This document shows positions 28,012 to 35,964 of a DNA stretch of 64,000 nt, one piece after another; positions within the stretch are counted from its first letter, which is position 1; each line of letters opens with the position of its first letter. A program made the translations under genes and the position numbers. The stretch is from Saprospiraceae bacterium (GTDB lineage Bacteria > Bacteroidota > Bacteroidia > Chitinophagales > Saprospiraceae): assembly GCA_020630435.1 (NCBI GenBank), contig JAHDBJ010000004.1:124001-188000 (forward strand), read 5' to 3'. Under the pieces are notes generated by a model, which made no database searches, was not told the origin of the DNA, and worked only from the letters and a program-made list of their open reading frames with translations.

Positions 28012-29030
28012 TGGTCTATAATTATTTGTTTTAAGTGTTCCGCAAACACATTAGATAATTTTACAGGAACTGCATTGCCTACCTGAATACATTGCTCTTG
28101 TCTTGTTCCTTCAAATATTACATCATCAGGAAAAGTCTGAATTCTAGCAGCTTCTCGAACAGTCAAACTTCTATCCTCTGTAGGATGTAATGGAAAAGCA
28201 TTGTGACCTGGAACCATAGTAGTAGCTGGTTTATCTCTATGAAGTCTTTTATATACGTGACTAAAATTTTTTAGCTTATTATTTTTAAAGTCACTTCTCG
28301 AACCTTTTAAAAGACGCTCAGGTATATCTGGGTGAATCCCCCCTCCTTCAAAGATATAACTAATTCGTTCTTTTACAATTGGATTGTGTTTCATAGGGAT
28401 ATGATTAGGTAAATTATTCTCTTGACCAACCAAATCCATTATATGATTTCTTAGTATTTCAGGTTTTTCTTTAGTAAACTCCTTTGGATACTCTAACTCT
28501 TGACCATTTTTTGACCCCATAAAAAACACCCTATATCTTTTTTGTGGAACACCATAATCTGCTGCACAAATTATTTTACATTTAGTGTTTTTATATCCTA
28601 TTTCCTTGAATTTTTCAAGTAAAATATCTCTAAAATATCCTTTCTTTGAAGAAACTAAGCCTCTTACATTCTCCATTATAAAATAATCGGGTTTAAGTAC
28701 ATTTACAACCCGTAGAAATTCGAGTATTAGGTTATTTCTTTCATCATCTGGATTTCTATTTCCTATAGTAGAAAATCCTTGACAAGGCGGTCCTCCCACA
28801 ACTACATTGACTTTTTCGTCATTTGTATTTTTGATAAATTCTTCGTCAGTAATTTCTCTAATATCTTTAGGTAACAACAGAATATTTGGATAATTTGTCT
28901 TATGTGTTGCTATCGCTGGCTTCCAATTCTCTACTGAAAATAATGGATGATAGCCTGCATCCATGAAACCTCTTAAAAATCCTCCTGCACCAGAGAACAA
29001 ATCGACAAATGTTAGCTTCTCACTATTCAT
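27987..29030 (-). CDS. DNA (cytosine-5-)-methyltransferase, second of a tandem pair
   Basis: All main m5C methyltransferase motifs are present: motif I DLFSGAGGF (10-18) for S-adenosylmethionine, motif IV GGPPCQGFS with catalytic Cys83, motif VI ENVRG (120-124), motif VIII QKRYRVFF, and motifs IX-X TVREAARIQTFPD and QVGNAVP. It protects host DNA from the adjacent endonuclease. It overlaps the upstream methyltransferase by 8 bases and the endonuclease by 25. It is clearly paralogous to its neighbour, and the shared blocks near the C-terminus are similar at the DNA level too. The target-recognition regions (about 190-260) differ, so the two may modify different strands of one site. Confidence 0.95.
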   Translation of the reverse strand: MNSEKLTFVDLFSGAGGFLRGFMDAGYHPLFSVENWKPAIATHKTNYPNILLLPKDIREITDEEFIKNTNDEKVNVVVGGPPCQGFSTIGNRNPDDERNNLILEFLRVVNVLKPDYFIMENVRGLVSSKKGYFRDILLEKFKEIGYKNTKCKIICAADYGVPQKRYRVFFMGSKNGQELEYPKEFTKEKPEILRNHIMDLVGQENNLPNHIPMKHNPIVKERISYIFEGGGIHPDIPERLLKGSRSDFKNNKLKNFSHVYKRLHRDKPATTMVPGHNAFPLHPTEDRSLTVREAARIQTFPDDVIFEGTRQEQCIQVGNAVPVKLSNVFAEHLKQIIIDQWVQITTY

Positions 29031-30060
29031 ATTTATCTAAAATTTTTAATACATGGTTCGCCCACTTTTCTGCCATTACTGGTGGCACAGCATTGCCAAC
29101 TTGAATACACTGTGCCTGTCTATTTCCTGTAAAAATATAATTATCAGGAAAGGTTTGAATTCTAGCCGCTTCTCGAACAGTTAAGCTCCTATTTTCTGTT
29201 GGATGTATAGGAAAAGCATTATGACCAGGTACCATTGTTAACGATGGTTTTTCTCGATGTAATCTTTTAAATGTATTACCAAAATTTTTTCGGTATAATT
29301 CAGGAGGTAATTTATCTTCAGGCATTCTCTCTCCTTCTGGAATTAATTTATATCTAGCAATATTTTTTTCTCCATGTTTTAAAGGTATATGGTTTGGAAT
29401 TTCATTCTCTTTTCCTATCAAATCATTTATTGCCTGACCAACAGTCTTGTATTTATGTCCATTTATACCATCCTCAAAATGAGTTGGTTCTGGAAAAGGA
29501 TTTTTATCTAATTCAGTCCTATGACCATAGACAAATGTTCTATACCTAATTTGAGGAACACCATAATCCGCTGCATTTAAAATTTTATACGATATTCTAT
29601 AACCAGAAATAGAATTGAATTCTTCCATAACATCTTCGAAAAAATCACCTTTTCGATATGTAGTAAGCCCACGTACATTTTCCATGATGAAATATTTTGG
29701 TTCTAATACTCTAACATGATTTATAAAGTGACCAATTAAATTATTTCTAATATCATATTTTTCTCGTTTTTGTGAGTTGGAAGAAGCTCTATTTCCTATC
29801 GTAGAAAATCCTTGACAAGGTGGTCCTCCGATTAATACATCAACATCCTTAACCCCTCTATTGAACCAAAATTCTTGCTCATTTATTTGTGATAGGTCAA
29901 TTTTTTCAAAAGGTAATTCGGGGTGATTTTTTCTATGAAAAGATTCACAGTCCTTGTTAAAATCTGTCGCAAGTAACAATTCAAACCTTCCAGTACTCAA
30001 AAAACCACTATGAAATCCACCAATTCCAGAAAATACATCAATTAAAGTGTATTTTTTCAT
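29023..30060 (-). CDS. DNA (cytosine-5-)-methyltransferase, first of a tandem pair
   Basis: Motif I reads IDVFSGIGGFHSGF, motif IV GGPPCQGFS with catalytic Cys82, motif VI ENVRG (127-131), motif VIII QIRYRTFVYG, and motifs IX-X TVREAARIQTFPD and QVGNAVPP. The 345 residues are a full-length enzyme. The start ATG overlaps the stop of the controller gene by one base (TAATG), indicating translational coupling. The target-recognition region, about 190-260, is longer in polar residues than in the neighbour (EDGINGHKYKTVGQAINDLI). It acts with the second methyltransferase and the endonuclease as one R-M system. Confidence 0.95.
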   Translation of the reverse strand: MKKYTLIDVFSGIGGFHSGFLSTGRFELLLATDFNKDCESFHRKNHPELPFEKIDLSQINEQEFWFNRGVKDVDVLIGGPPCQGFSTIGNRASSNSQKREKYDIRNNLIGHFINHVRVLEPKYFIMENVRGLTTYRKGDFFEDVMEEFNSISGYRISYKILNAADYGVPQIRYRTFVYGHRTELDKNPFPEPTHFEDGINGHKYKTVGQAINDLIGKENEIPNHIPLKHGEKNIARYKLIPEGERMPEDKLPPELYRKNFGNTFKRLHREKPSLTMVPGHNAFPIHPTENRSLTVREAARIQTFPDNYIFTGNRQAQCIQVGNAVPPVMAEKWANHVLKILDKYE

Positions 30061-30383
30061 TAAAATTCTAATTTTCCTTGTTTAGCATTTTTGTTTCTTA
30101 TATAACTAGCAGCTTTCTCTGCAACTGAAAAAATTGTATCTGAACAGTGGTATTTATAAGCTTCTCTTGCAAACTTATCAGCAAAAAATAAGTCAATTAC
30201 TTTTTGCTTATCTACACCAAAAAGCTCAGAAAGCAACTCAAGTTTATTTTTGCTAAAAGTTTGGCTACCATTTTCAATTCTACTAACTGCACTAGAATTC
30301 ACTCCAATTTTAGCACCTAAATCCGTTTGAGTCCACTCTCTTTTTTCTCGTTCAACTTTTATAAAATCACCAAAACTTGCCAT
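30060..30383 (-). CDS. XRE-family controller protein of the R-M operon
   Basis: The 107 residues carry an N-terminal helix-turn-helix of the Cro/C1 type (EWTQTDLGAKIGVNSSAVSRIENG, about 17-40) and a short C-terminal helical part. Size, position as the first gene, and overlap with the first methyltransferase are those of R-M control (C) proteins, which delay endonuclease expression until the host DNA is methylated. Two inverted repeats lie at the presumed promoter immediately upstream, as expected for autoregulation. An alternative is a general XRE repressor with no C-protein kinetics. Confidence 0.85.
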   Translation of the reverse strand: MASFGDFIKVEREKREWTQTDLGAKIGVNSSAVSRIENGSQTFSKNKLELLSELFGVDKQKVIDLFFADKFAREAYKYHCSDTIFSVAEKAASYIRNKNAKQGKLEF

Positions 30384-30397
30384 TTTCAGGTATTTAC

Positions 30398-30456
30398 ATC
30401 AAAAGATTTGATAGTTATTTAGCAAATGTAAAAACATTTTGTGATTTTATCATCAA
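30398..30456 (-). promoter_or_regulatory. Promoter/operator region of the R-M operon
   Basis: On the minus strand TACATTTG (30430-30423) fits the TAnnTTTG element, with TTG at 30456-30454 as a distant -33 candidate (23-base spacing). AAATGT-AAAA-ACATTT (30424-30439) is an inverted repeat that overlaps the -7 element. ATCAAA-AGA-TTTGAT (30398-30412) is a second perfect repeat near the expected start of transcription. The pair resembles a double operator for the XRE controller encoded 15 bases downstream. Confidence 0.5.
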
Positions 30457-30613
30457 GTTCTAATAATTTTATTTTTAATTTTTCAAAGAAAATGATGAAC
30501 TTTCTAGCTCAAAAGTATGGAGAATTGAAAAAACTGTGGCAAATTATACTCCCTACCATAAAAAAGGTATATCATTTATATTGTAGAGTCCGTATCTTTA
30601 TAGAAAAAACACC

Positions 30614-31291
30614 ATGCCCATAAACGTAATGATCTTTGAAGATAATGCCGATTATCGAAAGCCCCTTGTTCAGTTAATTGAGGCGCACCCTGAATTGAAA
30701 CTTGCGGGAGCCTATGCTGCCTGTTGGGGCGTCCTACAAAAAATAGAACAAAATCGCCCTGACATTATTCTCATGGACATCGAGTTGCCTGGTGATACGC
30801 CGAATAAAGATGCAGGCATAGATGCTACCCGAAAGGTCTATGAAACCCATAAAAACGAGATAGATGTCATCATGCTTACCGCTCTCAATGACGATCAAAA
30901 GATTTTTGAATCCATCTGTGCTGGAGCGAATGGTTATCTAGTGAAGGGAATTAGCAATGAAGATATTGTCCGAACGATAAAAACGACTTACGATGGTGGC
31001 TCAAATGCATCGCCAGAAGTGGCTCGAAGAATTTTAGAGTTTCTACGAAATCCTGTCAATAAGCGCAAAGCCGCGCTCCTTAGTCCTAGAGAATTTGACG
31101 TCTTAAATGCTATTCGAATGGGTTTAAGTGTCAAAATGATTGCCCAAGAGCTCAATTTAGCTACAGGAACCGTCCAGACACATACCAAAAATATTTATAA
31201 AAAATTAAAAGTCAACAATAAGGTTGAAGCGGTAAATACCGTCTTTTTTAATCCTCAAAAAATAATGAGCCGATTTAAAAACTTATTTTAG
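30614..31291 (+). CDS. NarL/FixJ-family response regulator
   Basis: The receiver domain (1-125) has acidic residues in IFEDN, the phosphoacceptor Asp55 in ILMDIELPG, a Thr in MLTALND and a Lys in GYLVKGIS. The C-terminal LuxR-type HTH (about 160-215) reads LSPREFDVLNAIRMGLSVKMIAQELNL and VQTHTKNIYKKL. It matches the HisKA_3 kinase encoded at 24976-26847 and is probably its partner, but the R-M cassette now separates them. TATCTTTA at 30593-30600 is a near match to a -7 element. The 3' end overlaps the convergent HAD gene by 9 bases. Confidence 0.93.
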   Translation: MPINVMIFEDNADYRKPLVQLIEAHPELKLAGAYAACWGVLQKIEQNRPDIILMDIELPGDTPNKDAGIDATRKVYETHKNEIDVIMLTALNDDQKIFESICAGANGYLVKGISNEDIVRTIKTTYDGGSNASPEVARRILEFLRNPVNKRKAALLSPREFDVLNAIRMGLSVKMIAQELNLATGTVQTHTKNIYKKLKVNNKVEAVNTVFFNPQKIMSRFKNLF

Positions 31292-31954
31292 TTCTAGTAC
31301 CTTTTCTGCTTTTTCAAGGTCAAAATCGTTCCAATTTTCGATGTATATTTTAATATTTTCCTTTTCGAAATCGGCGTAGTTTTTTGAGCCAATGCCGATA
31401 AAGTGAAGGTTTAAATTTCGAGCAGTTTTCAAATCCCAGATGCCATCGCCTACCGCAATGATATTTTCAAAAGACTTTTTGTTGTAGTATAATTTTGCTT
31501 TTTCAATTGCATGAGTTACAATCTGTTCTCGCTCAAACAATCTATTCGAACCAAGTAATAGGTTTTCTGTATGCCAAATGTTCGCATGTTGAAGTTTGAT
31601 TAATGCGGGTTGCAATAAAGAGCCTGTTGCAAATGCCATCGCATAATCTTCTCTTGTGTTCAAATAGTTTATGATTTTCCCAGCCCCTTCAATTTCAACA
31701 GTCTCATCAAGTTCAAGTATATTTTTAGTCATTTCCTTTTCAAACCCTTCAATAAACTCAAATTCGAAAGGGATTTTTAGATTATGCTCGTAATTTTCTT
31801 TTAAAATATAACTATCGGTGTGATGTGTATACGATTTCCAGTTTTGGTTGATATTGGTTATCCCAAATGTTTTCATGGCATCGACATACGCACGTTGGTG
31901 TTGGTATTCGCTTCGTGTTAAGGTATCGTCTATGTCAAATACGATTAAATTCAT
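31283..31954 (-). CDS. HAD-superfamily phosphatase
   Basis: Motif I is FDIDDTLT at the N-terminus, motif II FATGS, the motif III Lys lies in the KKSFENI region, and motif IV is GDGIWD. A helical cap sits between motifs I and II, as in phosphoglycolate-phosphatase/beta-phosphoglucomutase-like enzymes. The substrate is unknown. I chose the ATG at 31954 (MNLIVFDIDD) because it starts directly before motif I. The upstream extension to 31996 adds a weak leader inside the neighbouring gene. With this start it overlaps the pyrophosphatase-like gene by 20 bases, so translation is probably coupled. Confidence 0.88.
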   Translation of the reverse strand: MNLIVFDIDDTLTRSEYQHQRAYVDAMKTFGITNINQNWKSYTHHTDSYILKENYEHNLKIPFEFEFIEGFEKEMTKNILELDETVEIEGAGKIINYLNTREDYAMAFATGSLLQPALIKLQHANIWHTENLLLGSNRLFEREQIVTHAIEKAKLYYNKKSFENIIAVGDGIWDLKTARNLNLHFIGIGSKNYADFEKENIKIYIENWNDFDLEKAEKVLELK

Positions 31955-32333
31955 CTTTTCTATTTTTATCGTCCCATAATAGTACTTCAATATCAAAATA
32001 TTGCTCTTGAAAATGGGTTTGATTAATAATAGTCTCTTTTGTTAGATTAAAAGCTCGTGGCGTAACAATTAATTTGTTTTCGTCATCATCTTTTCTGATA
32101 ATGATGGCTTTGACAATTCCTTCAAAAGATTCTAGTTTTTCATCAACACCAATAACATATACATCTTGTTCCTTCCCGTCTCCTGCTTTAGTATTAGGTA
32201 TATAACCATAATTCAATTCGTAAACAAATCCGAATTTTGGATGTTTCGAGTGTATTGGTCTATCTATTTTTATAAAGACTATTTTACCTAAAAATTTTGA
32301 ACCTTCAATATGCTCTTGATTTTCTGGCGGCAT
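31935..32333 (-). CDS. Inorganic-pyrophosphatase-like protein
   Basis: The 132 residues contain ELNYGYIPNTKAGDGKEQDVYVIG. This resembles the metal-binding core of family I inorganic pyrophosphatases (the E-x7-Y-x3-K and D-x-D-x4-D surroundings), in a shorter protein than the 170-200 residues of housekeeping enzymes. It may cleave pyrophosphate or a related small phosphoanhydride. It is 4 bases downstream of the membrane-protein gene and overlaps the HAD phosphatase gene, so the three form an operon. Cytoplasmic, no signal peptide. Confidence 0.75.
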   Translation of the reverse strand: MPPENQEHIEGSKFLGKIVFIKIDRPIHSKHPKFGFVYELNYGYIPNTKAGDGKEQDVYVIGVDEKLESFEGIVKAIIIRKDDDENKLIVTPRAFNLTKETIINQTHFQEQYFDIEVLLWDDKNRKDEFNRI

Positions 32334-32337
32334 CTAT

Positions 32338-32709
32338 TTATGATTTATTAGCTGTTTGAATTTCAATTATAGCGATTATTACAATGATAATAACTTCTAT
32401 TACAAAATAAGCGACTCCTAGTGCTGTTAAAGCAGCATAATAATGAATCGTTAAACCAATCGTCAAACAACAATACAATAGATTACAGACGGCTACAATT
32501 TTCATAAAAAGTTGCCAATTCTTAGGTGTAAATTTGAAACATACAAAAGAATAAACACAAAATAAACAAGCTATAAACGATAAGAGGTATAAGGTAGGAT
32601 AAGGCATCCCTATAATAGGATTGTATGCTACTAAAACTAGTCCTAACATGAATGCAGAAAGTCCGCCTCCTAAACTATCTATTAAAAAGAGCTTTTTATG
32701 ATTAATCAT
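32338..32709 (-). CDS. Small four-helix membrane protein, 123 aa
   Basis: Four hydrophobic segments cover nearly the whole protein (about 10-30, 38-58, 68-90 and 95-118). The pattern, with LIDSLGGGLSAFMLGLVLV near the start, is shared by small unnamed Bacteroidota membrane proteins as I remember them. No function can be given. It is the first gene of a three-gene operon with the pyrophosphatase-like and HAD genes. Confidence 0.7.
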   Translation of the reverse strand: MINHKKLFLIDSLGGGLSAFMLGLVLVAYNPIIGMPYPTLYLLSFIACLFCVYSFVCFKFTPKNWQLFMKIVAVCNLLYCCLTIGLTIHYYAALTALGVAYFVIEVIIIVIIAIIEIQTANKS

Positions 32710-32804
32710 AGTTTTTCGTCTTATTAGACATTATTCTACAGGATTTAATAGGATTAAAATTAGTCTTTTATTTTTTCTCTTCGGCTTGTACTCGCCTTAA
32801 TCCC

Positions 32805-33431
32805 TTAGGGGATTTTTTCATTTATTCTATTTTTAAAAAAGGGATAGCCTTCATAATATAAGCCTCTTGTTTTATAAGAATATTCAAATGCTTCGAGCCA
32901 ATAGGTTATTTTATAACCAAGTGCATTATTCTTGATAATTAATGACTTTTTTGAAAAAGCCGATAACCTTAAATTCTCTTCATCATACTGAAAGATGATA
33001 TCTTCTTTATTTTCAATCACACACTCTTCTGCAAAGTCAGAATAGCCTATAAAAAGTTTCGTAAAGTCAACTCCAAACTTTTCCCATTGTTTTTCCTTAT
33101 CCCCGTAAACGGTAACAGCATTTAATTCAACTACATTCGATTCTAAGGAAATATTCAATAAGGAATCTTGGAATGTCGTAATATGGATAACTTCAGTTTT
33201 ATATCCTATGGCAGAAATATTGAGGTAGAAAGGCAATTCCAATGTTTCGGAGAGTATAAAATCTCCATTTAAATCTGTTGCCACCCCATAAGATGTATTA
33301 CTAATATAAACGGATGCTCCAACAATAGGCTCGCCTGTTTCACTTGAAATTACACTTCCTTTGATGCCTTGTTGGGCAAAAAGTAAGGTATTGAAACCTA
33401 CTACTAGAATAAATAAAAGTCTAACTTCCAT
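32805..33431 (-). CDS. Secreted carboxypeptidase-regulatory-like domain protein, 208 aa
   Basis: A signal peptide (to AQQ, about residue 21) is followed by a CarboxypepD_reg-like beta-sandwich (about 22-105; GSVISSETGEPIVGASVYISNTSYG). This is the domain usually found at the N-terminus of TonB receptors, but here no plug or barrel follows. Residues about 110-208 are an unassigned domain with conserved aromatic residues (YKITYWLEAFEYSYKTRGLYYEGYPFF). The gene is 6 bases downstream of the molybdopterin oxidoreductase gene on the same strand. A link between the two is only positional. Confidence 0.75.
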   Translation of the reverse strand: MEVRLLFILVVGFNTLLFAQQGIKGSVISSETGEPIVGASVYISNTSYGVATDLNGDFILSETLELPFYLNISAIGYKTEVIHITTFQDSLLNISLESNVVELNAVTVYGDKEKQWEKFGVDFTKLFIGYSDFAEECVIENKEDIIFQYDEENLRLSAFSKKSLIIKNNALGYKITYWLEAFEYSYKTRGLYYEGYPFFKNRINEKIP

Positions 33432-33437
33432 CTATTT

Positions 33438-35717
33438 TTAATTATAAATTTTCTCAATTTGTACTCTAACGTTTTTATGATAAGGCGTTTTGGCCAAGGG
33501 ATCACATTCAGATAATGCCGTTAGTTTATTTACTAATGCTCCTGTTGTTTCCTCTGTATGATTAGGATAGTCAAAACCATAACCGTGTGGCATAGATAAC
33601 ATTCCTTTTGGTACTTCATCAGTAATCCATATTTTAATTTTAACGTGTCCTGTGCTAGAATAACATTTTACCCAATCGCCATTTTCAATTTCGTACGCTT
33701 GGGCATCTTGTGGATTGATTTTCAAAACGCCTTCTACATCTTTTTTACGCCATTCAGGATTACGAAACAAGGCATTGGCATTATAAGAACGTCTTTCTCC
33801 TGCTAGTAAGTTGAAAGGATATTTTCTCGCCTTCTTTTTCTCTTTCTCAACTTTATTTGAAAGCTCATCCAACCAATTAAGCAGTTCCTTAATTTCCAAA
33901 TGTATCTTTTTATCTTTGTGTCTAATTAGTTCCCAACTTTCCTCATATGTATGCTCACTAATTAATGTACCAGATTTACTATTCAATATTTTATTAAAAA
34001 GTGCTTCTCCTAAGGCATAACCTTTTTCCTTATAACCAAGTCGGCGAACTTGTTTTTCATATTTTTTCACATACATATGTGCTGCTACCCATATAAAGGC
34101 TGCGACTTTAGCGTATTTATAAGGTAGTGCCTTTCCTAGGGTTTCTTTTAAAATGAGTAGCTGATATTTTTTCCATTGGGGTTTAAAAAAGGTCGTTATT
34201 TGAAGGGCGATTGGTAATAATTTTAAAGTAGGAAAACGTCTATCTACTTTAGCAATTTGAGCTAATAAAGGAAACGATTTAGGAAGTTCTCCCATAGCTG
34301 TTACAATACGATGATGGATTTCAGGTTCGTCTAATGTATTTTCTAGAGGTGTACAGATTGGATGTCGAAGGTGGAAGAAATTTTTAGGAAATTCTAGATT
34401 AAAAAACGTGGATTCCATTTTTTCAAACTGTGTTTGAGCTGGTAAAACATACATTGCTACTTTTGCCGTTTCTGTCATTGCGACATCAATTACCACAGAA
34501 AGCTCTAGTTTTTCAATCGCTTTTCGTTGAGCAGCTGTATCAGCATAAGTTGCTACAGGGTTGGCGCTGTCTACGATTAATGCTCTCAATCTTTTAGGAT
34601 GATCCGTGTCAATTTCTAAGGGAAGAATATTTGGCGGAAAAAGTTTTCCAATCCCTTTCATTTTCGTTACTTGAGTCACCACTCCTCCTTCTTCAGGTTC
34701 TTTAGAATGACCTATTAAAGGAAAAAGTGCAGTGTGTAAGCAATTTGTTCCTTCTCTCCCAAAATGCCCTGTAACTAGAAAAAGTAAACGAGCCAGATAG
34801 GCATTAAGTGTACTGTTATGAGATTGTTCGATCCCTAAGTCTGAACGAAGTGCGAAAGTTTTAGCTTGCACAATTCCTTGAGCAACTTCTTTTATCGTAT
34901 TTAAATCTATACCACAAATTGTCGCATATTTTTCTATTGGTATTTTTAAAAAATGAGGCTTTATTTGTTCGAAGCCAACCGTTCGCTTTTCAATAAATGA
35001 CTTATTCTCTAGGTTATTTTGGATAATATGCCCTAACAATGCTGCCAGTAGATAAGCATCTTTGCCTGGTTTAACTTGCATAAAGATATCGGCTTTCTTC
35101 GCTGTCTCGGAACGACGAGGATCTACAACAACTAAGGTTTTATTGGGATTTCTAGCCACTTCATTAACCGTTGGTCTTGCCTTTGGAAAACCATGTGACT
35201 GAATAGGATTAGCCCCCATTATCATCACATATTCTGCTTCTCCTACTGCTTCACAATAATTGGTATTTTGTCGTCCAAATAAAAAGCCATTCACCCAAAA
35301 ATTACCTGTTTTTTCTTGTGCTAATGCTGCATAAATATATGGTGTATCACAAGCAGCTCTCAATGCCGATCCGAAAACCCCACACATATGATTGCCCTGT
35401 CCACCACCGCCAGCGTAAGCAATACTTGTACCGCCATAAGTATCTCGAATATGTACCAATTTATCCGCTATTTCTTGTATGGCGATTTCCCAAGAGATTT
35501 CTTCAAATGTACCATCACTTTTTTTACGAAGTGGTGAAGTAAGTCGTATTTGATCCTGATAATACTGAAGTCTAGTCGCTTTTTGGCAGATATAGCCCTC
35601 AGAAATGGGATGTTCTTTATCCCCAATTATTTTATTAAAATTCTCTTTTTCATCTTGTCCTATCAGAATTCCACAATTTTGATTGCACAAGATACAAGCG
35701 GTTTTATTTTTAGGCAT
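33438..35717 (-). CDS. Molybdopterin-dependent oxidoreductase (formate dehydrogenase/nitrate reductase-like)
   Basis: The N-terminus holds a 4Fe-4S site: Cys8, Cys11, Cys15 (CILCNQNC) and Cys44 (GYICQK). Next come the Mo-bisMGD domains (YAGGGGQGNH, MIMGANPIQSHGF, VVVDPRRSETAKKADIF, SAN PVATY region). The C-terminal dinucleotide-binding barrel begins near FNLLAGERRSYN. The 759 residues fit the BisC/FdhF superfamily. No twin-arginine signal is present, so it should be cytoplasmic. The substrate is open: formate dehydrogenase-like alpha subunits and xenobiotic reductases share this form. No NADH-binding partner, FdhD or Mo-cofactor gene is nearby. Confidence 0.88.
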   Translation of the reverse strand: MPKNKTACILCNQNCGILIGQDEKENFNKIIGDKEHPISEGYICQKATRLQYYQDQIRLTSPLRKKSDGTFEEISWEIAIQEIADKLVHIRDTYGGTSIAYAGGGGQGNHMCGVFGSALRAACDTPYIYAALAQEKTGNFWVNGFLFGRQNTNYCEAVGEAEYVMIMGANPIQSHGFPKARPTVNEVARNPNKTLVVVDPRRSETAKKADIFMQVKPGKDAYLLAALLGHIIQNNLENKSFIEKRTVGFEQIKPHFLKIPIEKYATICGIDLNTIKEVAQGIVQAKTFALRSDLGIEQSHNSTLNAYLARLLFLVTGHFGREGTNCLHTALFPLIGHSKEPEEGGVVTQVTKMKGIGKLFPPNILPLEIDTDHPKRLRALIVDSANPVATYADTAAQRKAIEKLELSVVIDVAMTETAKVAMYVLPAQTQFEKMESTFFNLEFPKNFFHLRHPICTPLENTLDEPEIHHRIVTAMGELPKSFPLLAQIAKVDRRFPTLKLLPIALQITTFFKPQWKKYQLLILKETLGKALPYKYAKVAAFIWVAAHMYVKKYEKQVRRLGYKEKGYALGEALFNKILNSKSGTLISEHTYEESWELIRHKDKKIHLEIKELLNWLDELSNKVEKEKKKARKYPFNLLAGERRSYNANALFRNPEWRKKDVEGVLKINPQDAQAYEIENGDWVKCYSSTGHVKIKIWITDEVPKGMLSMPHGYGFDYPNHTEETTGALVNKLTALSECDPLAKTPYHKNVRVQIEKIYN

Positions 35718-35873
35718 TTTTGGTTTTATTTAGTCCGATAAATTCCAAAATAACTCTAGCAAGATACGATTTCAAAACTGTAAAACTATATTTTCTTCTA
35801 TAGACCTTTTAAATTGGTATAAAAGTCCATTTTCTTATTCTCAAAATCTATTTTTGATTTCCACAATAAGTAA

Positions 35874-35904
35874 TTGGTCACTAATATTAAATATCTTACC
35901 TTTG
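35874..35904 (+). promoter_or_regulatory. Promoter of the bioB operon
   Basis: TTG at 35874-35876 and TACCTTTG at 35897-35904 are separated by 20 bases, a good match to the Bacteroidota -33/-7 promoter. The bioB ATG is 60 bases downstream of the -7 element. No BirA-type operator was recognised. Confidence 0.7.
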
Positions 35905-35964
35905 GATTTCGTTATCGAGATTCGATTTTTTAACAAGTATACTTTTTATAATATAATTTTATAA

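Larger units (their letters stand above)
26854..30456 (-). other. Type II restriction-modification cassette inserted between kinase and regulator genes
   Basis: Four overlapping minus-strand genes (controller, two m5C methyltransferases, endonuclease) form one compact unit. It sits between a plus-strand sensor kinase and the plus-strand LuxR-type regulator that would normally be its neighbour. All four genes overlap or touch, as in a mobile operon, and the cassette begins 6 bases after the kinase stop. I found no transposase, integrase or obvious direct repeats at the edges, so the means of insertion is unknown. Confidence 0.75.

Noticed and set aside
26854-30456. R-M cassette considered as a phage-defence island with more genes
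   Set aside because: Only the four R-M genes are present. The flanking genes are the two halves of a two-component pair, and no transposase, integrase or further defence gene was seen.
30441-30623. 60-codon plus-strand frame between the R-M cassette and the response regulator
   Set aside because: It overlaps the likely promoter of the regulator and the R-M operator, has no recognisable motif and runs into the regulator start. It is probably non-coding.
32796-32816. AATCCC-TTAG-GGGATT followed by TTTTT, a terminator-like hairpin on the plus strand
   Set aside because: It includes the last codons of the minus-strand 208-aa gene, and no plus-strand gene ends there, so a terminator role is not supported.
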